From Woeseia sp. (GTDB taxonomy: Bacteria > Pseudomonadota > Gammaproteobacteria > Steroidobacterales > Woeseiaceae), in contig JAJFKW010000001.1 in the NCBI GenBank assembly GCA_021773015.1, positions 2,773,305 to 2,837,304 on the forward strand: a stretch of 64,000 bases of DNA. Direction: 5' to 3'. The translations under genes were made by a program, and so were the position numbers. Position 1 is the first letter of the stretch; the number at the start of each line of letters is the position of its first letter. Below the pieces are notes generated by a model. The model saw nothing but the letters and a program-made list of their open reading frames with translations, made no database searches and was not told the origin of the DNA. This document shows, piece after piece, positions 42,201 through 50,329 of this stretch.

Positions 42201-43032
42201 ATGGCGACCGGTACATTTTGTTGCCTCTGCGACGACTTATGCGTTACTAAAAAAGCGTCAATCGAAATCGCGAACGGCATATGACAGCGTTGTAGCCTTC
42301 GGCGATCCGGATGTAGGCGCCTTTGATACGGACGAAATGGCGACAGCGTTTCGCACAGGATCGAGTAGCGACTTCGTCAGGGCTCGTCGGTTGCTTCCAC
42401 GATTGCCCGATAGTCGCGCAGAAGTAAATTTCATCGCAAGCCACTTTGGCGACGGAGCCAAAGTATATATTGGTGGCGAAGCGACCGAACAGCGAGTGAA
42501 AAGTTTAAGCGCCGTGCCGAACGTATTGCACTTTGCGACGCATGCGTTGGTCGACGAACGATTTCCGTTGGACTCGGCAATAGTGCTGAGCGCGTCACAA
42601 GATTCATTGTCGCAAGGTCAAAATGGATTGCTCCAGGCATGGGAAGTTTTTGAGCAGCTGCGAATGCCGGTTGATCTAGTAACGCTGTCCGCGTGCGAAA
42701 CGGCTTTGGGGCAAGAGCTGGCAGGCGAAGGCATATTGGGTTTGACTCGGGCATTTCAATACGCCGGTGCGCGTACTGTGCTGGCTTCGCTATGGCGCGT
42801 GCCTGATCGTAGTACCGCACAATTGATGAATCACTTTTACGCGCATCTAAAGTCAGGACTTGATAAAGATGAAGCACTGCAGCAAGCGCAAATCGATATG
42901 CTGCGTAGCAACTTCGTAGGTGAGGCCGATAACAGTCGCGGAATTGGTGGTTTGGCGACACAAGGGCAAACCGATAATCAGACAGTCCCGCTACACTGGG
43001 CGGCCTTTGTGTTGATCGGAGACCGCAGGTAA
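39241..43032 (+). CDS. Exported TPR-CHAT caspase-like protein
   Basis: A 1263-residue protein. It begins with a signal peptide (cleavage near AWA-ED). Residues about 30-110 look like a PDZ-type domain (VASISNGRAYADGRMMAGDKLL). From about 130 to 720 there are many tetratricopeptide repeats of the 40-residue TPR_10/12 type (for example LGVLALQQGRLDEAQAELEK). The C-terminal CHAT domain (about 880-1263) has the caspase-like dyad: His1101 in LHFATHALVDE and Cys1152 in TLSACETALG, then GEGILGLTRAFQYAGA and HWAAFVLIGD. CHAT domains are cysteine proteases in many systems. Most TPR-CHAT proteins are cytosolic; this one should be periplasmic. It is convergent with the kinase gene, 16 bases apart. Confidence 0.85.
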   Translation: MNATRRVRLLIIALGAVICSAAAWAEDDILNSGLIVASISNGRAYADGRMMAGDKLLRWRRLDANVDGELITPIDLLKAQFDEAPLGQVELLREREGNREWVFPEIECWCLQVRPPGSGPAWAEYDTLLDPFESGDITPIIDVIDRVVAQTQVPQSRVWLLSNAAAWTLANDKVVSQSFVELAATEAERQDDKYVAAIVYLLQAKRLSRRSQFEDALSAHNAAQAIWESMETSSLFLAHSYEHAGRASLRLGDSDAAKRLFERSLDIRRDRAPKSLAVVESLMALSSLKTTLGDVDQAEQLLTEALATTEAIAPKGLTIVRVLVGLGSATMKRQDFLAARGYFSKADDAGRGIITGTANEAAVVNNLGVVSYELGEYEAAKGYYLRTLALVEKTKPRSRQVAGIHGNLGVLALQQGRLDEAQAELEKTLEIESAISPASLDVARSYNNLGIVAREKGDLRAESVYQQKALNINLATAPAGLGVADNLANLGSNAMARGKLQEAETYYLRAHEVRHRISPEGARTAKSYQDLGTVALSRHNFDVATEHFEHALQLHRKQSQKNVDIAAALSSLGSVAALSGDHATAIDYYASALEMVRELAPDSYRESALLAKLGKLAMGNDDLVLAGRHFDAALELRQKSAPDSVVVAESLADLGALNLRRGQLIPAEEALQRARVIFQRLAPGSLAGAEVSSKLAGIFQDKGNTKSALEMYAAALEDLESFTGSYGGVQEDRAELRARNQKIYRQYIHALVDAGQVSKAFHVLERSRARGLVELLAERELDFDADLSIEVELERRKAAVQSDQILAKLADETASLDEQQIDELLQQLATLRRSQSELRERIRRESPAFATLTYPDALDANMARATLEPGTLMLAYSVGDDDTLVFALTQGDDPMAFKVERSGGELRNDIEAFRTALQAGSAANAEAVQSPAARLSESLLEPVAPLLESAERVLIVADGPLHVLPFSTLPPPSIASSDQAAPSFLLEWRPVHFVASATTYALLKKRQSKSRTAYDSVVAFGDPDVGAFDTDEMATAFRTGSSSDFVRARRLLPRLPDSRAEVNFIASHFGDGAKVYIGGEATEQRVKSLSAVPNVLHFATHALVDERFPLDSAIVLSASQDSLSQGQNGLLQAWEVFEQLRMPVDLVTLSACETALGQELAGEGILGLTRAFQYAGARTVLASLWRVPDRSTAQLMNHFYAHLKSGLDKDEALQQAQIDMLRSNFVGEADNSRGIGGLATQGQTDNQTVPLHWAAFVLIGDRR

Positions 43033-43048
43033 TTCGAGTGACGAGTCG

Positions 43049-44656
43049 CTAATCGTTATTTAGAATAAAAGACCGAATTTCAACATCAGGAAGTGAATAT
43101 AGGTCACTTAGTAACGCATCGAGGGCCGTATTCGTCGAAGATGTGGATGAGCCGGCCGCCAGTCCGCCGATGCCACGCAATGGAATCGCGATACTGGCTG
43201 TATTTTCCGAGCCTGCGGTGACCCAGTTCAGTAACTCCTGCTCAAGCGCTGGCAACGGCGCGCCACTCGCGATGATTACCATGCGCTCTTGCGTACCGCG
43301 AGACGTAACCAGCCAATCCAGTGCGATACCGTCGCGAGGTCCTGGGAGAACGTAGTCTTTGTGTCCGCGCAATGGATTGACCAAGTCCATACCGGGGATA
43401 GGAAATAACAGAAAGGCCGCTCCATTTTGATCGGTATTGATGACATAGAGCCGCGTATCCTTTTCAGTGCGAACACGCAGGCGCAATTTTTCGCCAACGG
43501 AAACGGACGACCCGTTGGCCAGAATTCGCGTGGTGCCAGATGCGTTCACCGACTCCAATTGCGTCGTTGCGAGTAATGGGTCCATATTTTCCGGCGAACT
43601 AGATGCCGTCCAAAGCCCAACTCCAATAATTCCTATGAGACAGGCGGCCACAATAGCGAGAATGCTGGCGGCTCTTCTGCTGATAACTCGCTTACCAGTG
43701 AGAAACCGATGCAGCGCCCTCTCCAACTCAGATGTACTGTTGAATCTATTGGCGGGATCGGTATCGATTGCTCTGTCGATATACTCAACAAAGTCGGCGG
43801 GCAAATCTGGCCGGCGCTCTGCCAGCGGCAAGATGCCGCTATTTTCATGGACGCGTTTTGCTGCCAGCGCGCTCAGTGCATCGATCGGATATTCACCGCT
43901 AACGAGAAAATACAGCGAGGCACCGAGTGCGTAGATGTCGAAAGCCGTCGTTGGACGATCCGGGATCAGCGCTTCTGGCGCGAGTAACGCCGGCGAGCCC
44001 GAAGTGGCATGTGTCGCGGTTCTGTCCAAGCTGGATCCAAGATCGAGCAAAACAATACGGCCGCCGGTTTCGCGAAAAATGTTGGCTGGCTTAACATCAC
44101 CATGAATCAGTCCGGCAGCATGCAGCGCGCGCAATGCATGGCAAACATCGATTCCAATCGTCGCGGCTTCTCGGGCACTCAACGGGCCATCTTCGTTTAC
44201 AGACTCAAGTAGCGAGCTGCCCAGCAACAGTTCCGACCAGATTCCACCACGTCCGTCGATTTTCTCCGCGCCGTAAATCGTGATGACGTTGGCGTGCTTG
44301 ACGAGCGCCATCCGCCTCGCTTCCTGCAACCACCTGTCAATCGCGGTGTCAGGCGCGTCGTCTCGCGTCAGTTTGAGAGCGACGTGACGCTCTAACATTG
44401 GATCGAATGCGCGGTAGACGATGCTGGATGCGCCGCTGCCGATTTCCTCTTCGATCAGCAAAGAGCCCCAACGATGAATGGATGCTGACTGTGTCTCAAT
44501 GATCGGTTCGGAATGAACGCGGCTGACCTTTTCGAGCAACGTCAATACGGAACGTTGCCGCGCTGAAATATTTTCTGCATCTCCAGACCACTGAATGGGC
44601 GTGCCATCCGCAATGGCCGCCGCCAAATCTTCGATGCTACGGTCGGAGCTGCTCAT
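43049..44656 (-). CDS. Membrane-anchored Ser/Thr protein kinase with DUF4384-like domain
   Basis: ATG 44656 is preferred over TTG 44662. The 535-residue protein has a PknB-type kinase: glycine loop GSGASS at 73-78, Lys95 in VALKL, Glu112 in the C-helix, HGDVKPAN with Asp187 (RD position replaced by GD), DLG at 205-207 in place of DFG, and APE. A membrane helix spans about 330-351. The periplasmic part (about 355-535) resembles DUF4384 (LRLRVRTEKDTRLYVINTDQNG). The start overlaps the sigma factor stop by 20 bases. Kinases paired this way with ECF factors phosphorylate and activate the sigma factor (EcfP/PknT in Vibrio); the same is inferred here. Confidence 0.85.
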   Translation of the reverse strand: MSSSDRSIEDLAAAIADGTPIQWSGDAENISARQRSVLTLLEKVSRVHSEPIIETQSASIHRWGSLLIEEEIGSGASSIVYRAFDPMLERHVALKLTRDDAPDTAIDRWLQEARRMALVKHANVITIYGAEKIDGRGGIWSELLLGSSLLESVNEDGPLSAREAATIGIDVCHALRALHAAGLIHGDVKPANIFRETGGRIVLLDLGSSLDRTATHATSGSPALLAPEALIPDRPTTAFDIYALGASLYFLVSGEYPIDALSALAAKRVHENSGILPLAERRPDLPADFVEYIDRAIDTDPANRFNSTSELERALHRFLTGKRVISRRAASILAIVAACLIGIIGVGLWTASSSPENMDPLLATTQLESVNASGTTRILANGSSVSVGEKLRLRVRTEKDTRLYVINTDQNGAAFLLFPIPGMDLVNPLRGHKDYVLPGPRDGIALDWLVTSRGTQERMVIIASGAPLPALEQELLNWVTAGSENTASIAIPLRGIGGLAAGSSTSSTNTALDALLSDLYSLPDVEIRSFILNND

Positions 44657-45260
44657 GATCAATCAATTTGGCTAGTTGGCCAATCGCTCGGGTAATGCGC
44701 ATCCGGGCAGCGTTCGCGGAGGTTAGGCCAAGATCAGCTGCAATTTCCGTGTACTGGTAGCCAAATTCAAGACGCATTACGATCGCTTGCTGATCTGTGG
44801 CTGGTAGCGTCTGTAAGGCTTGGTCATAGGCCTCTAATGCCTCCACGCCGATCGCCGCCTCCAGTATTGAGCGATGATCATCCGTCGGCTCTGTTGTTAG
44901 TGGTTCCGCAGCGGGTCGGCGCACATGGCGTCGAACCTCGTCGCGTAATTGATTGATAAAAATTTGTCGTAGATACGCAAGAAAAGCCCCTTCACGCTGC
45001 GCGTCAAAATTCTCTACGTGATCCAACGCTCGAATGAATGTGTTCTGCACAAGATCTTCGGTAGCGGCGACATCGCGAGCGTATTGCGGTAATCGCCCTT
45101 TCGCCCAGCGTTGCATCTTGGGCAGAAACCGGCGCACCAGCGCATCGCGTGCTTTTAGGCTGCCGCTACGACATTCAAGTAGTAATTCGGCCGTATGCGC
45201 TGCGGGTGATTTCGACTCATCCGCTCCGGCGCCCGTAGACGTTTTGTTCTCGCGCCGCAT
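44637..45260 (-). CDS. ECF-type RNA polymerase sigma factor
   Basis: ATG 45260 (MRRENKT) is chosen; the longer frame adds an unconserved leader. Region 2 is TEDLVQNTFIRALDHVENFD with LAYLRQIFINQLRDEVRRH, and region 4 is LPATDQQAIVMRLEFGYQYT then EIAADLGLTSANAARMRITRAI. No anti-sigma factor gene is next to it; instead a Ser/Thr kinase gene overlaps its end, the mark of kinase-regulated ECF groups. Likely target promoters are those of the CHAT, propeller or secreted protein genes around it, but no ECF promoter motif was established. Confidence 0.85.
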   Translation of the reverse strand: MRRENKTSTGAGADESKSPAAHTAELLLECRSGSLKARDALVRRFLPKMQRWAKGRLPQYARDVAATEDLVQNTFIRALDHVENFDAQREGAFLAYLRQIFINQLRDEVRRHVRRPAAEPLTTEPTDDHRSILEAAIGVEALEAYDQALQTLPATDQQAIVMRLEFGYQYTEIAADLGLTSANAARMRITRAIGQLAKLIDHEQLRP

Positions 45261-45323
45261 GTTAGATCCGTAATTTCGGGCGGATTGAATCAGTATAGGT
45301 GAACCCGCCTTTAACTTCATCGA

Positions 45324-45354
45324 AAAAGCCGGCCCTCGCTCGAGTGCCGGCTTT
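45324..45354 (-). terminator. Rho-independent terminator after the beta-propeller lipoprotein gene
   Basis: On the minus strand: AAAGCCGGC, a loop, then GCCGGCTTTTT. It sits about 70 bases downstream of the stop at 45422 and before the sigma factor gene, so the lipoprotein gene is a separate transcript from the sigma/kinase pair. Confidence 0.75.
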
Positions 45355-45421
45355 ATTCGTCTTTCTCTAGTCGGTTGCTGTAGTCGCATTTGTGCCATCG
45401 TTTGTTCAATTCTGATGGAGC

Positions 45422-46927
45422 TTACGGAATTACGATTTGACCGACTTGACCGCCACTTGCGAGTGCGGAATTTATTTTTGTAGATACACCTAGATTTGCT
45501 GTATCCACAATGTATATCTCATCGACGTCGTTCGCGTCTTGCTCGCCAACATAGGCAATGCGTAAGCCGTCGGCGGAGTAGCGAAAACTCTCTATGTCGT
45601 CTCCAGCCAGTGACGGATGCACGCGCGTTGACATACCCAGATCGGTCATGCTGACTTCATACAAATGCACTTCGGCATCGGCGTCAGCATCTGCCTTATA
45701 GGCTACGGCCAAGTCGTCTGAACGTATTTCGAAATCGTCTCGAACGTCGCCTTCGGCAATCAGAGGGCTATTGATTTTTTGCGAAACGCCAGGTGCCGAT
45801 AATTCCACTCGATAGATTTCACGGATGCCATCGGTATCCTGATCAGCGGTATAGACAAGGAAGCTGCTGTCGGCGCCGTATTTGAAAATACGCGTTGCGC
45901 CACCGGCGACAAGCGGTGGGTTCAGTTTTGCGGACGTGCCAAGCGTACCAATCTGGACTGTAAACAATTCCAATGTTCCTTCGTTATCTTGATCGGCACA
46001 ATACGCTATCGACAACGAATCAGGGCTGAACGTCCAATTGCACATATCGGTGTCGCCGGCGTACGGAGGGTTCACTTTCATCGATACGCCGGGGCTTGAC
46101 GTTGCCACAACGAATAGTTCTCGAACGTTATCTATGTCTTGATCCGCACCGTAGATTATCCAGCTACCGTCGGGGCTGAATACGTGATTGCCAAGAAGGT
46201 TCACGAAGCCGGCAAATCCCGGATTTACCTTGGTCGAGATACCAGGTGCGGCGACATCGACGACGAAGAGTTCGTACAGTGATTCGATATTTTCATCCGC
46301 TGCATACAACACTTTCGTGCTGTCTGGAGAGAAAGAGGGGCTGAGAACGTCAGCGAGTTCGATTATCGGAGAATTTATCTTCACCGAGACTCCGGGGTTG
46401 GCGAAATCAACCATGTATATTTCTCGCTTGCCGTTGGTGTCTTGGTCGGATGCGTATATCAACTTCGAACTGTCTGGGCTAATTACCAGCTCAGTCTGTA
46501 CATCGCTAAACGTCGGCGTGTTCGCAGGGCTTAAGCGTACGGCAACACCGGGATTCGCGAGTTCCACGGAAAATACTTCGACTTTGTCGAGTGTATTCTG
46601 ATCGGATACATAGACAACGCGACTGTGATCCGGGCTCGTCTCGAAAGATCTAATCGATGCGCCAGCAGGCAATGCCGGATTTAGTTGCACGGTTGTGCCG
46701 GGGTTGTCCGCGTCCGCAAGATATAGATTCGTCACGCCGGCCGCATCCAGGCTCGCGCTGTAGACAACTGGATTCGCCGGGCCTGACGCCGGTGGTGGAG
46801 GTTGAGTCGGTGGTGGAGTCGTAACTGTCGGCGGAGCTGTGCCGCCGCTGCCTCCACCACCACCGCAGCCAGCCAAAGTCATAGATAACAGTAATGCGAG
46901 CGCCGTCAGTGTCTTCAAATTATTCAT
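45422..46927 (-). CDS. Beta-propeller lipoprotein with nine PD40-like repeats
   Basis: ATG 46927 follows GGGAG and starts a lipoprotein signal with LAGC near residue 20, then a Gly/Pro-rich linker. Nine repeats of about 48-50 residues follow, each with a strand of the type FSPDS-K-VLYAADQD and a turn rich in Asp (DQDTDG, DENIE, DQDID), then REIYMVD and PGVSTKINP. This is a TolB/PD40-type propeller with acidic loops that might hold calcium. It would be attached to the outer membrane or periplasmic face. Next to an ECF/kinase pair and an exported CHAT protein, it may be a surface sensor or a protease target. Confidence 0.75.
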   Translation of the reverse strand: MNNLKTLTALALLLSMTLAGCGGGGGSGGTAPPTVTTPPPTQPPPPASGPANPVVYSASLDAAGVTNLYLADADNPGTTVQLNPALPAGASIRSFETSPDHSRVVYVSDQNTLDKVEVFSVELANPGVAVRLSPANTPTFSDVQTELVISPDSSKLIYASDQDTNGKREIYMVDFANPGVSVKINSPIIELADVLSPSFSPDSTKVLYAADENIESLYELFVVDVAAPGISTKVNPGFAGFVNLLGNHVFSPDGSWIIYGADQDIDNVRELFVVATSSPGVSMKVNPPYAGDTDMCNWTFSPDSLSIAYCADQDNEGTLELFTVQIGTLGTSAKLNPPLVAGGATRIFKYGADSSFLVYTADQDTDGIREIYRVELSAPGVSQKINSPLIAEGDVRDDFEIRSDDLAVAYKADADADAEVHLYEVSMTDLGMSTRVHPSLAGDDIESFRYSADGLRIAYVGEQDANDVDEIYIVDTANLGVSTKINSALASGGQVGQIVIP

Positions 46928-47327
46928 GTAAGTCTCCCAAGTAATCGCCTGTCGATTACTAAACAAACGCCGGGAGCTCGGAAAACGCACAACCTCGACA
47001 AGATCTGTACGTCACTTAGGTCTCCGCTCGGAGCTGGCCGAATCGTCCAATTGACTGTATTTGGAAAAAAGCGACACGAATGTAGTGCGGTTGTGATTAT
47101 TTTTGTGCGCTTTTCGTGTCCATTGCGTTTGAGACAGTAGGTACTGAGATTCTCGCTCGTTTTCTCGCGTTAGCTGCGTGTGAATGGAGGGGTCTGCTGT
47201 TAACCGGAACAGCCTGAAGCGAAGCGCGGCAAACAGCGGCGCCGATTTCCGAATTGGGTGAAGGCGATTGATCGACGGGCTGGTGTACGGCGGCATTGCT
47301 CAGTAAATATCTACCAGGGACTACATT
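46928..47327. other. Intergenic regulatory region between divergent surface-protein genes
   Basis: This 400-base stretch between the propeller lipoprotein and delta-60 genes must hold both promoters. I see no gene with a ribosome-binding site in it and no strong operator. It is the natural place to look for a promoter of the neighbouring ECF sigma factor. Confidence 0.4.
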
Positions 47328-49457
47328 ATGAAGATTGTGAATTCTGCTCCAAAAAATTCGAATTACATTTCAAGCCAACGACTTCTTACCTGCCTGGCTT
47401 CCTTGATTATTCTCATAACTCCAATCAGCAGTAGCTTGGCTGCTCCGGATGATATCGACTTGGGTTTTGGCGGCGGGGACGGATTGATAGGGCTGGGACT
47501 GGCGCACAACTTGTTTTTCCCTCATCCCGATGGTCGGCTCATCGTTTTTGGCACCGGACTACAACAAGACGGTACTGGCTTTTTGTCTGGCACTGGGTTC
47601 ACCGATTCTGGCGATCCGCTTGGCGGGAACTTTGTGGTAACTATAGACGGAGGTATCAGAATAAACGACGGCGTTGCCCAGGCAGATGGAAAAATGCTGT
47701 TTGTCGGCTCCAATCAGACAGCGACCGATGAATTAGAGGTCCTGGTCATACGACTCAACGCCGATCGCACTCGTGATACTGATTTTGGCGTCAACGGTAT
47801 TGTTACTTTCGACACCGGCTCGTCAGACATTCCACCTTCGAATGACGACAACTATGGTGCTATCGGTGTCATTGTAGATGCCGACGGCAAAATTGTCTTA
47901 GCGGTTGGCGGCATTGGTAGGCCGCATACTCTTGTACGGCTGAATTCTGACGGAACATTCGACCCTAGCCTCGATGACGATGGCATCCGGGCGATTCCTG
48001 AAAGTTTCTCTTTTGAAATCGAATCCAATCGCAGTAACGCTACGAAGCCGCTTGCTTTGCAATCAGACGGCAAGATACTGCTTGTCGGAAGTGGCCGAAA
48101 CGCCGCTAGTTTCGACGACGATATGTTTATCATCCGCTTTCATCCGAATGGAGATCTCGATACCGGCTTCGGAGATGCGCCAACGGACGGTGGCCTGGCA
48201 ATGCTCAATGTCGCAGATACGGACGATGACAATGCGAATAGCGTAGTGATTCAGCCAGATGGCAAGATCGTTGTGTTCGGCGTTCGGGAATTTGGTAACC
48301 GACATGATCTTGCCGTTGTCAGGCTCCAAGCTAATGGTTTGAAGGATCTGCCATTCGGTTTTAATGATGACGGGATTCATGTCGTCAATTCGAGTCTATT
48401 TGACGTTGCGATTGGGGGCGTCGTACTACCGGACGGTAGAATTTTAGCCGGTGGCTTTGGCGTCGATTTCAGCAATCCAAATTTCAGCCTACCTTACGGG
48501 CTACTAGTACGTTTCGATACTGAAGGTCTGGTCGATCCGACCTTCGGCATAGACGGCGTTTCTGAATGGATCGGATTGAACAACGATTTCAGGATTTGGA
48601 CCCCACGCTTTATTCAGGCCGACGGCAAAATACTACTTGAGCACAGCGACAGCTCGACGAATATTGGTCGATTAGCTGGCGATGCGATTGACACTCTGCC
48701 CGACTCGATCAGTTTTGCCGATCAAAACAACGTTGCGACTAGTACATTTTTGGAATCGAACAGCGTCACTGTGTCTGGCCTGAGTCCTGTCAATGTCGTT
48801 CCCATCGTTGTCGAGAACGGGTTGTACAGCGTTAACGGTTTGCCATACACGGATGCTCCCGGGTATGTAGAAAATGGCGACAGTGTGCGGGTGGCGCACA
48901 CATCGGAGGCCGCGGACAATGCAGCCACCAATACAGTGTTGCGAATTGGTGGTGTTATTTTTCCCAGTCAACCGGCGATTCCACTCGGTGCGTTGGTCAC
49001 AGATACTTTTACGAGTACCACTGTTGGCAGCGTGCCGATGGATACCACCCCAGACGCTTTCAGTTTTACCGATCAAAACGATGCCGCACTGAGTACAACG
49101 ATTACTTCCAACCTGGTCACGATCAGCGGGATCGATGCCGCAACCGAAATTTCGGTTACGGGTGGCGAGTATTCGATTAACGCCGCCGCAGCAACGGCCG
49201 CTGCCGGGACAGTCATAGTTGGCGACTCCGTTACGGTCTCAGTGCAGTCTTCGAATGCCAATAGTGCAACGACGTCGGCCACACTAACCATTGGCAGCGT
49301 TGCGGGAACGTTTAGCGTGACGACTGCTGCCGCCACTACAGGCGGTGGTGGCGGCGGTGGTGGCAACGGAAGCCCAAATCTCTGGTTGTTACTGCTGATG
49401 GCGACCGTCCTGATTTATCGAAAAACATCCCCACAAATTCGCGGGCGGATCAGCTAA
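47328..49457 (+). CDS. Delta-60 repeat surface protein with GlyGly-CTERM-like tail
   Basis: A 709-residue exported protein (signal peptide to about residue 40). Residues 40-450 hold delta-60 type repeats (QPDGKIVVFG, RLNSDGTFD, FGINGV-like), a beta-propeller family. Two related domains of about 100 residues follow (PDSISFADQNNVATSTFLESN and PDAFSFTDQNDAALSTTITSN), probably beta-sandwich modules. The C-terminus is a Gly run, then NGSPNLWLLLLMATVLIYRK, which matches the rhombosortase-processed GlyGly-CTERM signal seen in proteins exported by type II secretion. It is therefore likely released or anchored at the cell surface. Confidence 0.75.
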   Translation: MKIVNSAPKNSNYISSQRLLTCLASLIILITPISSSLAAPDDIDLGFGGGDGLIGLGLAHNLFFPHPDGRLIVFGTGLQQDGTGFLSGTGFTDSGDPLGGNFVVTIDGGIRINDGVAQADGKMLFVGSNQTATDELEVLVIRLNADRTRDTDFGVNGIVTFDTGSSDIPPSNDDNYGAIGVIVDADGKIVLAVGGIGRPHTLVRLNSDGTFDPSLDDDGIRAIPESFSFEIESNRSNATKPLALQSDGKILLVGSGRNAASFDDDMFIIRFHPNGDLDTGFGDAPTDGGLAMLNVADTDDDNANSVVIQPDGKIVVFGVREFGNRHDLAVVRLQANGLKDLPFGFNDDGIHVVNSSLFDVAIGGVVLPDGRILAGGFGVDFSNPNFSLPYGLLVRFDTEGLVDPTFGIDGVSEWIGLNNDFRIWTPRFIQADGKILLEHSDSSTNIGRLAGDAIDTLPDSISFADQNNVATSTFLESNSVTVSGLSPVNVVPIVVENGLYSVNGLPYTDAPGYVENGDSVRVAHTSEAADNAATNTVLRIGGVIFPSQPAIPLGALVTDTFTSTTVGSVPMDTTPDAFSFTDQNDAALSTTITSNLVTISGIDAATEISVTGGEYSINAAAATAAAGTVIVGDSVTVSVQSSNANSATTSATLTIGSVAGTFSVTTAAATTGGGGGGGGNGSPNLWLLLLMATVLIYRKTSPQIRGRIS

Positions 49458-49545
49458 TGATTTTAGCCTCGGAATGTCGGGTTTTTAGTTCATTCGAATT
49501 GAATGAGATGCCCTTAAATTACGTCCGTTCGAAAGGAGAAATAAC

Positions 49546-49932
49546 ATGGCACGAGTAGCAGACTATGGAATCGTCACCGCAGGTTCCTTTTCTATCGGTT
49601 CCAAAGGAAGCACGCAAAGCAAGGTTTTCCATAAGGCGCTTCCAAGCAATCTCAATCGAAGGTCGCGCAGCGTACTTTCGTACGTGATTCGGAATGTCAA
49701 CGTAGGTGATGTGTTCAAGGTGCAAGTTAGGATCAACGACGTCGTGGTGGAAAATCTTTCTTACGACGACGTGCAGTTTGGTATGGATCGTACTTTGCAC
49801 AATGCCATTGGAGGAAACATATTGAAGCCTGGTGCGAAGAATAATATTACCTTCTATGTGAAGAGCGAAGTGGCCCCAGGTGGCAAAGTGACGTTTTCCG
49901 ATGTTGTTATTTGGTTTCAGGCCAACGTCTGA
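49546..49932 (+). CDS. Small beta-rich protein of unknown function
   Basis: A 128-residue protein with a good AAAGGAG site. There is no signal peptide. It is rich in strands with Asn/Val/Lys alternation (SYVIRNVNVGDVFKVQVRIN, DVVVENLSYDDVQFG, NNITFYVKSEVAPGGKVTFS), ending DVVIWFQANV. I do not recognise it; the strand pattern is that of a jelly-roll or fibre-like module. It is between the delta-60 protein and the HDWE protein on the same strand. Confidence 0.6.
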   Translation: MARVADYGIVTAGSFSIGSKGSTQSKVFHKALPSNLNRRSRSVLSYVIRNVNVGDVFKVQVRINDVVVENLSYDDVQFGMDRTLHNAIGGNILKPGAKNNITFYVKSEVAPGGKVTFSDVVIWFQANV

Positions 49933-50077
49933 TCACCGGAGATACAGGTTCATATTGGTCGTTTGCTGTCGTTCGACCCGTCGGTTTGAGTCGAACGAAC
50001 CGTTCAATTGGTCGTATCAGCGCGATGATTTCTTGATCAGGATCGCCTAGAAACCTGAAGATATTCTACCGCTTACC

Positions 50078-50114
50078 GTAGGAGCGGCTTCCAGCCGCGA
50101 AAAGCCGCTCCTAC
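50078..50114. repeat. REP-like palindromic element
   Basis: A perfect 13-base stem (GTAGGAGCGGCTT and AAGCCGCTCCTAC) around CCAGCCGCGA. The half GTAGGAGCGGCTT is the well-known REP sequence of pseudomonads and related gammaproteobacteria. It is the only copy noticed in the window. No T-run follows, so it is a poor terminator. The rest of 49933-50329 shows no gene. Confidence 0.7.
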
Positions 50115-50329
50115 TGTCGAAGTCGCCTGGCGCCCGTAAGTTCTGTCAACTGTCCAACCTCCAATATGGCGACGCAGAACCTAAAATCAGCTATTCCTCA
50201 AGACCTAATTAGACGCTCATTGAGTCTCGGGTACTGTCCCGCTCTACTCTAATTTCGTGTTATCGAACAAATTTCAGCGCTGTAGATCGCCCTGGAATTA
50301 CGCACTTAACCGATAGAGAGAGGCATGAC

